Origin: Stachybotrys elegans
Lineage: Eukaryota > Ascomycota > Sordariomycetes > Hypocreales > Stachybotryaceae
Direction: 5' to 3'
NCBI GenBank assembly: GCA_020746835.1
Contig: JAGPNK010000010.1
Span: 1,178,001-1,242,000, forward strand
DNA: 64,000 nt
The notes under the pieces are model-generated. The model had not been told where the DNA came from, ran no database searches, and was given only the letters and a program-made list of their open reading frames with translations. Made by a program: the position numbers and the translations under genes. Shown here one piece after another: positions 1-11,446 of this stretch (positions within the stretch are counted from its first letter, which is position 1; each line of letters starts with the position of its first letter).

Positions 1-903
1 GCTCTGCAAAGTAGATGTAGCTAGTTGCGTAGACATCCGACGACATCAAGTAGCCGTTATCGAGATGACCCCATCGAACGGGGTCAAGAGTGTTTGCAAC
101 ATGCAGACCTGCCCCGGCCAAAAATGGGCCGAAAAAGCTGAGGTTACCACTGAACCCAGTGAGAGCGATGGCGTCGACAGATTTCTGGCTTGCTGCGGCG
201 GCTGTCAGGTAGGCTCCGTAGCTATGCCCGACGAGCGCGACCTTGTTGGCGTGCAGCCGTTCATGCGCGTAGTCAACAAGCGAGTCGAGCACAGCAGTCT
301 GCACTTGGAACTGGGCATCCTCGAAAGAGCTCGCTCTGCTTCTTCTTAGTGCGGTGCAATATGCATAGAAGAATCAGAGAGATACGTACGTGGATGAAGC
401 ACCAACACCAAGGCGGTCGTAGTTGAGCACTGAATAGCCTGCAGCAAGGGCTGCTTCAACAAAATTGTACTCGCTGCCTCCCGGGAAATCGGGTTGCCAA
501 TATCTGATCCGATGGTAAGCATCATTTTTCACTTAGCCAAACGCTCGCCTGTGACGGACACGTACTTGTGAGACTCAATAATACCATGTGTAAGCACAAG
601 CACGGAGCTGCTGTTGCCACAGAATTTTGCACTGATTTCGTAGGTGCTTTGTCGCGGCTCCGTCAGGGCGTCCTCGACGGGCAAGGGGTCCGTGGGATAC
701 CCAGCATCGCGCCTCGTCAGGTTGAAAACAAGGGATGTCACGTCCCAGTTGTCCACGATATCTGAAGTGACGACGTAGCGGGGGACCGTCACGGTAACGG
801 GGATCACGATATTCCTGCACTGTTTCCCGAGGTCGGTAGGATTGAAAGCGGGTGCAGCAGTTGCCGAAATGGCTAAGCCGAGGAGTACAAGATTATGGAG
901 CAT
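1..903 (-). CDS. Secreted alpha/beta-hydrolase, C-terminus cut by window edge
   Basis: The start at 903 opens a classic signal peptide (MLHNLVLLGLAISATAAPAF). I place exons at 903-566, 503-390 and 335-1 (open at the edge), with introns starting GTACGT. The joined protein reads VLVLTHGI...HKYWQPDF (oxyanion-hole strand), then YDRLGVGAS, then the nucleophile elbow GHSYG. That order is typical of the alpha/beta-hydrolase fold, with Ser of GHSYG as nucleophile. The acid and His lie beyond the edge. It probably acts outside the cell on an ester or peptide, but the substrate cannot be read from the sequence. A TATAAG element lies about 65 nt upstream of the ATG. It is not a close relative of the PAF-acetylhydrolase-like gene at 57-58 kb; only the fold is shared. 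Confidence 0.8.
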
Positions 904-966
904 TTTTCCAGAGTTGACTTGAAGATGTAGTGGGCGTGATGAAGTAGAATCATGGCTGGCTCTTGA

Positions 967-972
967 CTTATA
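967..972 (-). promoter_or_regulatory. TATA-like element of the secreted hydrolase
   Basis: TATAAG on the minus strand, about 65 nt upstream of the ATG at 903. The spacing is plausible for a fungal core promoter. The call rests on match and position only. Confidence 0.35.
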
Positions 973-1114
973 TCTCATTCATGTTAGGATACACTTCAAT
1001 ACCTTCCAGCAATACACGATAACGTTATGGCAGGGCAGGATGTTTAGCAATGCTCCAAAGACAGGGGTCAGGAGCAAGAATTCGTTAGTGCGTTCAGTAA
1101 TCATTCCAATATGC

Positions 1115-1441
1115 CTATTTGTCGGCATGAATCTGCCGTGAAGTGGATTGCGGTTCACAAAAGATTACATATCCGGATTGTGGAGGCTGCCCTGGTCTGG
1201 GGTCATTGCCCACGTTATATTTTTGGCCATGTGTAATCATGAGCCTGGTGCTCGGCGATTCGCCGAAAGGTGCATTGATGATCATTGACGCTGCTTCTGT
1301 CCTCAAATATCTGCCAGCATATTGCTGTGCCTGGACTAAGATGTCGTGAGAGACCAAACGCGGGAGCGTCATAGTGATATGGATCTGCGTGGATTTTCGT
1401 CCAGACTGGTCGCAGACGCAGGCTGAGGAATACAACACCAT
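1115..1441 (-). CDS. Small ORF with hydrophobic N-terminus, doubtful
   Basis: This is an open frame of about 108 codons starting MVLYSSACVC, with no recognisable domain. It lies between the secreted hydrolase and the amidase, both also on the minus strand. The N-terminus is short and mildly hydrophobic and the rest is polar with few cysteines. No intron signals or TATA element support it. It could be a lineage-specific small protein or chance coding. Most of the 904-1710 interval otherwise shows nothing. Confidence 0.2.
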   Translation of the reverse strand: MVLYSSACVCDQSGRKSTQIHITMTLPRLVSHDILVQAQQYAGRYLRTEAASMIINAPFGESPSTRLMITHGQKYNVGNDPRPGQPPQSGYVIFCEPQSTSRQIHADK

Positions 1442-1710
1442 GAAGATGGAAAGCTCCAAACACAGCGATTGCCTAAGCCTTTATCCCACAAGACCGAGTT
1501 CTGGTTTAAAGGGAAGATATGTATTTCAACGACAGGCTTAATTTCCGCTTCTCTCATTTCTTCCTAGATACTACTCGCGAAGCCTATGCGTCTCCAAGGC
1601 ATTGCGACAACACAGAAACACAAAAGAGGATGCCTCTTATGAGGAGAAAGGTCGAAGACATCCATATCCCTGTCAAGGAAAACACGAGTGGGGATGTGAC
1701 TCTGCATTTC

Positions 1711-4107
1711 TCAGAACATGACATTTCCAGTCTTGACCTTTGTTGGGCGTCCGTCGTTCTCTAGTACTTTTATAGACCATTGAAGGAGATCCATATCAGC
1801 CCCAGCGTTACCAATAAGCGAGACAACAATGGGCAGTCTTTCTTCCTTCTCGGTAATGCGAGACTTGTACGGAAGCTCGGCAACTGTGACAGGAACAGTG
1901 TCAATTGGGATTCGAAGGGGGCTGTTTCCCCGTCAGTTACAATCAAGAACCTCACTTACTTGGAATGGCCAGCTCCGGGCAGCCCAGTATGGCGGAGAGA
2001 AATGTAGAGCGCAGGCCTGGTACGTTGGGATTGATGTCACCTGGATACTGGTCTCGATATCTCGGTTGAACTTTGTCAATGTGTAATGCAATGATTGTCT
2101 GTTTATCGGAAAGATATTGCTTAGTGAACCAATCTTTGAAGACAGCAAGCCGACTCATTAGCTCATTATGCTCGACGTGTGAAACTTTGCTGCCCAGCTC
2201 CCTGTTCTCTCACGTTAACCTTGGGCGTTTTATCATCAAATGGCAGAGCGGCTAACCAGTACCACCGTACGACTTCGGTGACGAACGGCTTGTGACCATT
2301 CACACGTTCATATTTCTCTCTGAACGAGTCAAAAGAATGGAATGCCGCGTAGAACCAACCATGGTGTGTCAACTACAGGGAAAGCGAATTAGATCCGTTG
2401 TGCAAACCCAACATGGAGTTTGAACTAACTTCGCGTAGATATTGGCGCAGGTCTTTCTCATCCACGGGTGCCGTATTGGACCAGTCATCGTGAATGGAGG
2501 TCTTTTGGTGGGTGTTCCCAGACGAGTTATCGATTGCGGTAAGAAGGATTTCCATAGCCTTGACCTGCTCTGGGCTATCTTGCGGCTCGAAATCAAGTAA
2601 ATATAAGATTCTTGTCGGTGATGCATTCTCTGCTTGTACAGTCCGCGCAGGCGGGTCGGAAACGGCTTGGAGGATGGCTGGAAAGATTTTCAGATCGCGT
2701 CCTATCCATGCAGTGGTATCCATTGCTTCCCAAGCATGGACTAGACCTTCGCCGGATATTGCAGGCTTCGTCGGTCGGAAGCCGAACAGGCCAGTCTGGA
2801 AAGCTGGAATGCGAGAGCTACCAGTGGCTAGATCCTCGCGTGAGCGCAAAGTACGCGAAGCAACTTCTGGGAAACTCGAACTCACTGTCAGTGCAAATAG
2901 CGATATCCAGCCAGTCATATGCTGCCATGGTGGCTGCACTACCGCTGCTGCTCCCACCGGGGATCAGGTAGCCGTCGCCACGGGGATTGAAGGGGGCTTG
3001 ATAGTCCACACTCTGGGTGGGATGCTCCATCATGGCGAACGAGCTGAGATGGGGTTTTCCAACGAGATGGGCTCCCGCACCTAAAATTTTGGTAACCACC
3101 GCGGCACTGGAATCTTGTATCGGGTACGTTTCGAAGTATGCTCGGTTGCCGAGGCTCGTTTTCGTACCACGGACGTGAAAGTTGTCCTTGATCGCAGACC
3201 TCATGCCTTGGAGAGGACTGTGCAACAAGATGATGGATGATTAGATCATGAATGTGAAATATGTACGCATTACGATGATTAGGGGATCATTGCTATTCCA
3301 GAAGAGTCTCTGACTTGCCTAGGTTTGCCATTGCTGGTGGGATTCGCTTGGGACGCTGCTAGATTTCCTGTGTGTGCCCGTGATGGGACAGCTACGCCGT
3401 GGCTTCGATAGCCATTTCCAGGGGCACTGACTTGCGAGAAAAGCCTGGTGTCGCTTGATGTTAGTAGGATACCCTCATACACTAGTGTTCCGGGCATTGA
3501 GGTCCGCGTACGATTTATCGACAACCGTGGGCCAAAGGGCTTGAGAGAAGGCGAGGTGGGAATCTGAGTACACCCTCCACACGGTATATAGCATTCCATC
3601 CACCACAGCATAAGATCCATCGTCGATGTCGAGGTTTGGTCCGAATCTGACCTTGCGAGTACCCCACACGGTGAGCATATCTCTGGCGTCGCCCGTGAGG
3701 CGAACATCGGTGGATTCCACGCCACTGAAAACGACCTCTGTAAGGAATTCTGGATGAAAGACATCATCTTGATCAATATGATCTAACCGCCACGTGCGTA
3801 GAGCGTCAACATCAATCGTTTGACCTTTGTCAACTTTGACACAGGTAACGAGCGATGGAACAGCTGTCTTGCGGTCTCTCCAATGTGGCAGGCTACTCGG
3901 CTGAAAGCATTTCTCGGCGCGCATTAGCCACTCCCTACACAGCAGTGAATGCTTTGGATTGAAGTGAATTCTAGGACTCACACATGGGGCAGCTAGGTCA
4001 AGAGGTCTAGCTACATACTGCCTATTGTCGAGCAAGAAACTGATGGAGGGTTCGACGCGGGTGACACCAGCATCGGCGGTCGAGACACTGGAAGAAAGGA
4101 GGCTCAT
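1711..4107 (-). CDS. Amidase-signature hydrolase with extra N-terminal domain
   Basis: This multi-exon gene starts at [14 protein letters not shown] (4107) and ends [10 protein letters not shown] (stop 1711-1713). The first roughly 200 residues form an N-terminal domain of the kind found in fungal amidases annotated as 'scytalone dehydratase-like protein Arp1'. The amidase signature core follows: [19 protein letters not shown] (catalytic Lys in AIKDN), then [17 protein letters not shown] (Ser/cis-Ser-rich loop, around 2950), then the structural C-terminal half. Exons lie roughly at 4107-3490, 3430-3300, 3220-2860, 2850-2440, 2370-2170, 2160-1960 and 1925-1711. Several boundaries are uncertain, including a possible 47-nt in-frame intron near 3990-3945. 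The expected reaction is hydrolysis of a C-N amide bond in the cytoplasm; the substrate is unknown. The Arp1 name comes from annotation history and does not show a role in melanin. Confidence 0.75.
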
Positions 4108-4671
4108 AATGTGAGGTTTTGGGCCGTCGTCGAGACTCAGTGAGCTCTGAGATGTAATGACGAGAGATCCAACTAAGCTCTATGCCAAACAAACAATAAA
4201 CTAGACAGTATGATATGTTGCTTTACGAGGAGTGGGTGGAGCACAGTGGCCCATGCACCCCAGAGATCCAGTGATCATCAGCGAGTACCTTACCTCGTAG
4301 CGCCTGATGTTTACCTAGGAGTACTCCTTCTTTCTCTCTGCAACCGCAAAAGATGACCCTACTAGCTTTTGACGTTTCGAGTGCCGACGCCCAGCGGAAT
4401 GGATCCTTGACTAGTCCTCGATCAGATCGATAAGCATTATGGCTATCTGCATCATTATCTCCATCTCCACGAGACAAGCCGTGCGATCCATCGCCGAGAG
4501 CCTCGTGCAAACGCGCCGAGGGTAAGGTACGAGCACCTTTACATGGTCTACTGATAAATCCTCGAGGTAAAGCCTTGCCAGCCTTCTTCTTTACCATCGC
4601 CTTTACCTTGATCTGGATTGAGCTAACCCGCATTGCCCTAGGACAACATCGATACCCGTCCAACTCTGCGC

Positions 4672-5435
4672 ATGCCTCGCTGCAACACTAACACTGTAAA
4701 AAGGTACCAGAATTTCCAGAGGGCATATGACAAGTTACGCAAGTCCGCCAAGAACTTTATCGACGACTTGCTTCCGGTCACTCCGAGCGAACTCGATTTG
4801 AACGGCCGAGACAGCATGCTGACGGATTTCCGATCCGACTTTGAGCACTATCTTGAACGACTAGAGAATGCCCCAATCAAAGACTTCAAGTCTCTGCAAA
4901 ACTTGGCTCTGGATGATGCGTCAGACAAAGACGGCCTACCTAACATGAAGTACCTTCCCTCCAAGTCAGTATATCGCGCGGTTCGGTTCTTATTCAGGCG
5001 ACTTGACCAGACGCACCGTGGAGCACTAGATCACAACCAAGGACGAAATGACGACTCGGCAGCTCTTAACATTACCCCACAAGAATACTCAGCTCGCCTG
5101 GACAACCTACGAAAGACTTCAAGAGCTTCAATGACTACAATTTTGACGTCATTATTGGCCCAGCAGACAGCCAAGTGACCAAGGTTGCTGCTGCTGCAGG
5201 TGAGCGCGAGATTGGCGAGCCAATTAGCCCCAAGTATGTGCCAACCAAGTGCCCAAGTCTGTGAACAGGTTACCCAGTAGCCTCGCTTCCACTAGGTTTC
5301 ATCGACTATAACGGAAGAGGGTTCGGCATGTTAGCTATTGTCGGCGCGAATCAAAAGGACAAGCTCTTTAAGATCATGAGCGCTTGGCATGCAAGCCTCA
5401 ACTCTGTGCGGCCTCCAAATCTTCTTGAGGAATAG
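4672..5435 (+). pseudogene. Truncated, frameshifted amidase remnant
   Basis: The segment encodes only the C-terminal half of a second amidase of a different subfamily: DLNGRDSMLTDFRSDFEHYL, then YSARLDNLRK. After a -1/+2 frame change come DFKSFNDYNFDVIIGPADS, a GTGAGC...GTGAACAG intron, and [19 protein letters not shown]...MSAWHAS, ending at TAG 5433-5435. The catalytic Lys and Ser/cis-Ser loop that should precede this are absent. The upstream 4110-4670 interval holds no amidase-like reading. The break sits near 5115, between NLRK and DFKS. It points away from the intact amidase at 1711-4107. Missing catalytic half plus frameshift indicate a relic rather than an enzyme. Confidence 0.7.
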
Positions 5436-5873
5436 TTGCATCCTTCGATACCGCAATACCGAGATTGTTTGATGCCTATTGCCTTTTGCGCAAGATGGCA
5501 TGGTATTCACATCAACGCAGACCTGGTCTACCAACTGCGCCGTTTTCCCGAATGGTTACATAGCTTCAAGAATATTATGTTATATTGAAGATGAAGCAAA
5601 ATTTGTGTAATCCTTGATTGCAGCCCTCCCCAAGTCACTGCTATCTCCAGCAACTACCCCGCGTAGTCGCCACGAATTGCCTGATATTATATTCCGCATG
5701 CGTTCACTACTGCCGAACCCAAGTTCCCGACAACCCGTCGACATTTGTTGCCTGCGTACTAACACCGTCCCTTGGGATTGTTAGCTCAACATTCAACAGC
5801 TGTGGAACCGCAGCCAGTGCCTGAGCAAAAGTAGGGCCTTGATGACAGTAGGTTTGGATAGACATGGTAGAGC
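5436..5873. other. Intergenic, nothing recognised
   Basis: I see no convincing coding, RNA or repeat signal between the amidase relic and the membrane protein. Confidence 0.5.
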
Positions 5874-6368
5874 TTACCTGCTTGTTTGTAGTTGTACTTC
5901 GACATGTGCCACGGTTTGATGTCCGTCCTTCCCCGATACTCCCGCCAAGGAGGCTTGCATGCTTGTGAACATCTGGGTTTTCATCTCGATGAGAATCCCC
6001 AAAAGTGTAGCGAGCATGGTAGAGAAAATGCATCGCGAGAAGAGGACATGATGATCGTAACCATGATAGATTATACCGTACCCAAGTCCTACTGAACCAG
6101 CGAGGGGTGCAGCTATATAGCAGCCGGGAATGAATTTCTTCAAGATAGGGACCTTCTTGGCTCTTTCCAAAGAGCATATGAGGATCACGAAGAAAATAGG
6201 AAACATGAACAAAACCACCAAGTAAATCAAGGGATTTGGGTATGTCGATTCATCTCTCGGCGTGTGACTGACGCCAAGGGCGCCAACGATGATGCACAGT
6301 CCGACAGAGACGGCCAAGCACACAAGGGCTGCATAACTCTCCGCCTCGACGTTGATAACTTTCGACAT
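5874..6368 (-). CDS. Small four-helix membrane protein, unknown
   Basis: This is a single-exon frame of 164 residues starting MSKVINVEAESYAALVCL. Four hydrophobic stretches are visible: AALVCLAVSVGLCIIVGALGV, LIYLVVLFMFPIFFVILIC, YIAAPLAGSVGLGYGIIY and CIFSTMLATLLGILI. A basic loop (ERAKKVPILKKF) sits between helices 2 and 3, and a polar tail follows helix 4. The family was not recognised. The frame ends AGG TAA at 5874. The codon use is less GC-rich than the housekeeping genes nearby, fitting an accessory, fast-evolving gene. A further coding exon upstream (6450-6800, minus) is possible but no joining intron could be defined. Confidence 0.5.
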   Translation of the reverse strand: MSKVINVEAESYAALVCLAVSVGLCIIVGALGVSHTPRDESTYPNPLIYLVVLFMFPIFFVILICSLERAKKVPILKKFIPGCYIAAPLAGSVGLGYGIIYHGYDHHVLFSRCIFSTMLATLLGILIEMKTQMFTSMQASLAGVSGKDGHQTVAHVEVQLQTSR

Positions 6369-7134
6369 GACAAGAAGCAAATGACAGACTCAAATGATGG
6401 GGAGGTCGAAGTAATGAGAATAGAACCAGTGGATGGGCGGAAAGCTCTCAACTTGATCTCAACGAGGGTTTGGGAAACACGAACTGGAAGGTTGGAAATT
6501 GGTATGCGAAATGTCTTGCTATAAATCCGGCAGAAGGCTCCCTTATATGCCTATGCCAAGTTACAGCCAGGCAGCAGCTCGGAAAAGTTAATCTGGCTTG
6601 ATCCAACCTTCTTGTCCGCCTGGCTGTCTTGATTTGTATTTTATGTTTTTGAGTCAGTCTAATTTCACCAACAGATTTATACCACGGATCCTTGATGCCA
6701 TGTGAGAATTCCTGACCCTGCGTTCCAGTGGGATAGAAATCAGCAATATCCAGGAGGCCCCTGACAATACAAACAAGAACAAATAAATAGGGGCAATTAA
6801 TTCTCAACGTTGCACCTAAGCATGGCTTATGGTGGGAGGTGGGAGATAGAGGTGATCAAGTTAGGCTTTGTCCATCAAAGTGTGCTAAGGTGAAGCTTTC
6901 CATAGCGCCCCAATCAGTCGGAAGCTGCCGAAGGTCGACGTTGGTTCATCGAGAATTGATCCCGGCTGCCGAATGTGGTATTACTAGAGGATGATCAAGC
7001 CTCGACATGATGTCACCCCGATTTGACGTCACGTTGCGGTCATGACACAATACATTATGGAAGGGGGTACATATGAAACATTGCAGCCAGCGAATTACTT
7101 CCCGTCAAAACAATCACTATACCAATCATCGAAC
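6369..7134. other. Intergenic region, divergent promoters
   Basis: This 766-nt gap lies between a minus-strand membrane-protein gene and a plus-strand gene. A minus-strand open stretch at 6448-6807 shows no domain. A TGATGTCACCCCGATTTGACGTCACG block near 7010 contains a CRE-like TGACGTCA core (7024-7031), a possible bZIP site for the downstream gene. Confidence 0.35.
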
Positions 7135-7587
7135 ATGGCATCAGCAGCATTCAGACTCTCCGCGGTCCGCGCAACGGCCATCCGCCCGGTCGCTCCTCGC
7201 GTCGCCATCACTCCCCTGGCTCGTCGCCAAGCACATCAGCCAGCCGAGGCCTGGCGCCATCGCGAACCAGTCGGAGCGCAACAAGACCCGGAATCGACAG
7301 CCCAGGCGGACAGTGATCTCAGCGACGTGCGCATGGACGGCAGTCTCGCCAAGGGCAGCGCCAAGGGCGTGACGGGCGGCGGCAAGCCGCTTCAGGGCAC
7401 CTCTCCCGAGGCGCCGTCGCCTCCCAAGGTCTCCAACTTCAGCGTCGGATCCGACACCAAGCTCAACAAGGAGCAGCAGCGCGAGGTCGACGAGCATAAC
7501 AAGGACTTTGACAAGAGGCATGATCGAGGTGATTCTGCACCCGAGGACAAGGTGCATAGCAAGTTTTGGAAGACGGGAGAGACGTAG
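7135..7587 (+). CDS. Predicted mitochondrial hydrophilic protein, unknown
   Basis: The likely start is the internal ATG at 7135 (MASAAFRLSAVRATAIRPVAPRV), giving 150 residues. Longer frames begin at 7042 but add a non-conserved-looking stretch. The first roughly 35 residues are rich in Arg, Ala, Ser and Val, with no acidic residue, as expected for a mitochondrial presequence. The rest is hydrophilic and disordered-looking (KGSAKGVTGGGKPLQGTS, then EQQREVDEHNKDFDKRHDRGD). It has no cysteine pairs and no membrane span. The domain was not recognised. Codon use is strongly GC3-biased like the neighbouring housekeeping genes, which supports real coding. The CRE-like TGACGTCA about 105 nt upstream could regulate it. 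Confidence 0.65.
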   Translation: MASAAFRLSAVRATAIRPVAPRVAITPLARRQAHQPAEAWRHREPVGAQQDPESTAQADSDLSDVRMDGSLAKGSAKGVTGGGKPLQGTSPEAPSPPKVSNFSVGSDTKLNKEQQREVDEHNKDFDKRHDRGDSAPEDKVHSKFWKTGET

Positions 7588-8712
7588 TGAGGAGCTGGCA
7601 GAAAACCAATGGTACACACATGGGATAATGGGATGCGATTTCGTTTTGGCATGTCTGGCTTCATTTGCTATGGGATATCGGGGTCTACAAATGATAAACT
7701 TCATGTTCAACCTTCTTAGGTCCATACTCTCGTTCATTATCGGGTAGACACCGCCCTCCAAATGACATTCTGGTGTCGCCTCATTCTTTTCCACCTCTAG
7801 GAAACACCAAGTGCGCATTCAGTGTGCCAAACAGTATCTGGTCATGACGTGTACCGACTCGAGTATTAACTCCAAAGCCCTGGGGATGGCGCCGCATATT
7901 CCAAGGCTCAATGGGGAAGACCATTATCTCGGTAAATCTCGTCACCCAGTAGACGTGCCAGAGCAAGGCGACACAATGGTCATGGGGCGGGAACTCCGAT
8001 TGCCATGCGGGTGGGATTGTCAATTCGGGGCCAAAGATGTCCTAAGAGCTTGCCAGTTAGCGACATCCATCAACAGTAGGCAACAAAGGATGGCAAAGGG
8101 TAGAATGTCAGTGTAACTATGAATTGGGATCATGCAAGGTGTCTTGTCAAATACAATCTAGCGTAAGTTTGATCATCATGAACAGGGATAGAAAGAAAAC
8201 TGCAACAACTTACGCAATGTTGGAGAAGCCCCCGCGAATCCATAGCACCCCGAAAGTGGTATATGATCAACATAAGAAGAGCTGCAACGTTCTCTATGCT
8301 TCATTCATGTAGCCTTCTTTCATACCCAGGAGCTTGCTATCGCGAAGTTCCCCTCGTCGCCGTGGAATGCTGAGACTGAGGCCTAGGTCGGAAGGCTTAC
8401 GCGGGGGTGACGACTGTCGATTCTGACTCCCATGGCCCGCTACGCTCAGTGTGAAGACCGTAGCGGCCGTGGCGACCTTTGGCCGAAGTACTCTGCCATG
8501 TCATTGCTTGTTTGCCTTGGTTTTGCTCGTTGGATGCCTGAGCCGGAATACAGAATAACGACTCATAGCCAGTATCTCATTGGAACCCGACGTGATGAGA
8601 GAGCTTTCCGGTGACGTGGTGGAATCGCTCTTGAATTTTTGTACTCGATGTTTTCGGTTGCATGTGTTGGGATGCATGGCTTCCGCCATTAGCGTTGGCC
8701 CTGCGAAGGAGA
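7588..8712. other. Gap without a confident gene
   Basis: Minus-strand fragments such as DIFGPELTIPPAWQSEF (following a TCTTAG acceptor near 8041) and ENVAALLMLIIYHF look coding-like and are separated by intron-like GTAAGT/AG signals. No frame joins into a recognisable protein. It may hold a small unannotated minus-strand gene or a decayed one. Confidence 0.3.
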
Positions 8713-9392
8713 TCAAGGGCGTCCGAGATGGGAAGACCCAGCGGCTTCTCCGATGGCGTTGCGGACATAATCGACGAGTGCCTTGACCATGCCCTGCGGT
8801 TTGCCGTTGCCATCAGAACCCCTGGCTGGCTCGGTGCCCATCGTGGGCAGCACGTTGTCACCGGCCGACAAGCTGACAAAGAGGGCAAACGGCACCATCC
8901 ACACACAGAGACCAAAGTATGAGGCGATCATGGTGAACGAGGGCACATCGGCTTGTTCGTAGTAGGTGGATCGGTGGTAGGCTTGCGACTGAGCAGCAGA
9001 GAAGTGGCGGAACCACGCGTAGTGGTCGCAGAGGACGAGCACTGGAGAGTCAGAACTGGCACAAGTTCGTCGATATAAGGAGTCTTACCACACGAGGCCA
9101 GGAACAACGGGTCGGAGAGTTTGACAAAGGGGAAGCGCCTCATGTTGCCCAGATAGACGAGATGGGCGACGATGCCCAGGACAGTCGGCCAGAAGGGAAA
9201 GCCATCGAAGAGAAACAGCGTGGTCTGCAGGCCGATAACCGTGTAGATCATGCGCGTGAGCAGCCTCTTGGCGATGACAGTATGCTCCTCGACCAGCTCC
9301 GACAGATAGTACAGGCCGGATGCGATGGACAGCGTGAGGAAGCAGAAGCCAACGATGGCTCCTGCGTAGCCGATAAGAGGGAGAATCCACAT
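8713..9392 (-). CDS. SVP26: Svp26/Tex261-type ER-Golgi membrane cargo receptor
   Basis: Exon 1 (9392-9089) starts MWILPLIGYAGAIVGFCFLT. A GTAAGAC...CTCCAG intron follows, and exon 2 (9041-8713) continues VLVLCDHYAWFRHF. The protein of about 210 residues has four hydrophobic helices and the family hallmarks SGLYYLSELVEEHTVIAKRL and FDGFPFWPTVLG. In yeast, Svp26 travels in COPII vesicles and helps certain mannosyltransferases leave the ER; Tex261 is the animal relative. The polar tail (GSDGNGKPQGMVKALVDYV) would face the cytosol. The gene is divergent from the isocitrate dehydrogenase gene, and the two share the 400-nt promoter interval 9393-9791. Confidence 0.88.
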
Positions 9393-9791
9393 GGCGCCCA
9401 GAAAGATTTCGGATGAGGGAAAGGTGGTGGTGGCGTGGGTGGAAAATATCGAGCAGGATATAGAAAGAATCGCGTGGTGGAGCTTGAGGACACGACACGT
9501 CCAGGTTACAATTACGATTGCCTTGACCTTAATCGAGGCAGGCGTTGGGGGTTAGAAGTGGGGTCCTGCTAGCTCCAATTTTTGTGCAGCAATTTGTGCA
9601 GCCGAACTTTGCCGAACTGTATTCTTATATCCGAGCCGAGACCTTAAGATAGCGCGCTTTAAAACACCAAGGCTTTCTTTCTCTCGGCCCCGAATCTGCC
9701 TCTTCAAAATCCTCGTCCAATCCTCGCACCCCTCTCGTCCTCCCTCCCCCGCGAAACATCTCCCCTCCTCGTCACCAATTCAACCGCAACG
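9393..9791. promoter_or_regulatory. Shared divergent promoter SVP26 / IDH1
   Basis: This 399-nt interval separates two divergent start codons. The IDH1-proximal 130 nt are strongly pyrimidine-rich (CTTTCTTTCTCTCGGCC onward), a common feature upstream of highly expressed fungal genes. No TATA box is evident. Confidence 0.45.
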
Positions 9792-10973
9792 ATGCTCTCG
9801 CGAAGCTCCGTCCGATCGGCGCAGGTGCTGCGCGGCGCCGCCCCCGCCATGACCCGATCGTTCGCTACGGTGCAGTCGGATCTCTTCAAGCCCGCCAAGT
9901 ACGGCAACAAGTACACGGTGACGCTGATTCCCGGTGATGGTATCGGTGGAGAGGTTGCCGAGTCGGTCAAGACCATCTTCAAGGCCGACAACGTTCCCAT
10001 TGAGTGGGAGCAGATTGAGGTGTCTGGTCTCGAGGGTGGCCGCACCGAGGCCGCTTTCCGCGAGAGCGTCGCCTCTCTGCGCCGCAACAAGCTCGGTCTC
10101 AAGGGCATCCTGCACACCCCCATCAGCCGCTCCGGCCACCAGAGCTTCAACGTCGCCATGCGTCAGGAGCTCGACATCTACGCCAGCATCAGCCTGATCA
10201 AGAACATCCCCGGCTACGAGACCCGCCACAAGGACGTCGACATGTGCATCATCCGAGAGAACACCGAGGGTGAGTACTCTGGCCTCGAGCACCAGAGCGT
10301 GCCCGGCGTCGTCGAGTCCCTCAAGATCATCACCCGTGCCAAGTCGGAGCGCATCGCCAAGTTCGCCTTTGCCTTCGCCCTCGCCAACGGCCGCTCCAAG
10401 GTCACCTGCATCCACAAGGCCAACATCATGAAGCTGGCCGACGGTCTCTTCCGCCAGACCTTCCACAACACCGCCAAGGAGTACCCTACCCTCGAGGTCA
10501 ACGACATGATTGTCGACAACGCCTCCATGCAGGCCGTCTCCCGCCCCCAGCAGTTTGACGTCATGGTCATGCCCAACCTGTACGGTGGCATCCTGTCCAA
10601 CATCGGCGCCGCCCTGGTCGGTGGCCCCGGTATCGTCCCCGGCTGCAACATGGGCCGCGAGGTTGCCGTCTTCGAGCCCGGCTGCCGTCACGTCGGTCTC
10701 GACATCAAGGGCAAGGACCAGGCCAACCCCACCGCCATGATCCTGTCCGGCAGCATGCTGCTGCGCCACCTCGGCCTTGACGACCATGCTAACCGCATCT
10801 CCAAGGCCATCTACGCCGTCATTGCCGATGGGTAAGTCATACCCCTATACCACCTATACCAATTGAGAAAGATACTGACCTCCAACAGCAAGGTCCGCAC
10901 CCGCGACATGGGCGGCGAGTCCACCACCCACCAGTTCACCAAGGCTATCCTCGACGAGATGGAGAAGATCTAA
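9792..10973 (+). CDS. IDH1: NAD+-isocitrate dehydrogenase subunit 1, mitochondrial
   Basis: Exon 1 is 9792-10831 and exon 2 is 10889-10973, joined across a GTAAGT...CAACAG intron, giving about 374 residues. The N-terminus (MLSRSSVRSAQVLRGAAPAMTRSFATVQ) is a mitochondrial presequence. The isocitrate/isopropylmalate dehydrogenase fold shows TLIPGDGIGGEV, ENTEGEYSGLEHQSVPG and NLYGGILSNIGAALVGG. The GLEH/SVPG variant of the substrate loop and overall sequence fit the fungal regulatory (IDH1) subunit, which pairs with IDH2 in the hetero-octamer that converts isocitrate to 2-oxoglutarate in the TCA cycle. Extreme codon bias (mostly C-ending) suggests high expression. A long antisense frame here is a by-product of that bias. 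Confidence 0.95.
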
Positions 10974-11446
10974 GGCATTGCTGCATCTATGGAGTATACT
11001 TGGCAAGGGATACGATTTTAGGGAAGTTTGTACCTTAGCTCTAGAATGACGGCGAGGCTATCTGTTATACCCAATGCCTGCATGTCGCCAGGACCAGGGC
11101 TGTCAGCGGCTTCAGTTACGCATGCTGCCCTTTGGAAGGACCAAAAGAAGCAGGACATGCCGGATGTGTACAATTCTTCATTTTGGAACATACTAGTCCT
11201 TTATGTATATGACAGCCATGTTCTACCTCAATTGCATGGCCCACCATCATGCACGCTGACGCCATGACTGGCCTGACATACCCTGGAGCGATGCTGGTCA
11301 ATAAGTAGCAATTGCCAATACAGGTGATGTGTAACCTCGAGTAGGAATGAGGGGTAGCTGGCCGACAAGCAAGTCGGTCAGAGAACCTGCTCCAGATCAT
11401 TGCTCATCAAACATCTCCAGCCAAGATCCAGCTCAGGCGGTTCACC
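10974..11446. other. Intergenic, nothing recognised
   Basis: This is the 3' region of IDH1 and the promoter of the F-box gene. I see no coding, repeat or RNA signal. Confidence 0.5.

Noticed and set aside
4223..4663. 146-codon minus-strand frame
   Set aside because: No domain, no intron or promoter support, and unusual composition.
9780..10787. 335-codon frame antisense to IDH1
   Set aside because: Strong GC3 bias in IDH1 removes stops on the opposite strand. The peptide is Gly/Val/Leu/Asp-rich and has no domain.
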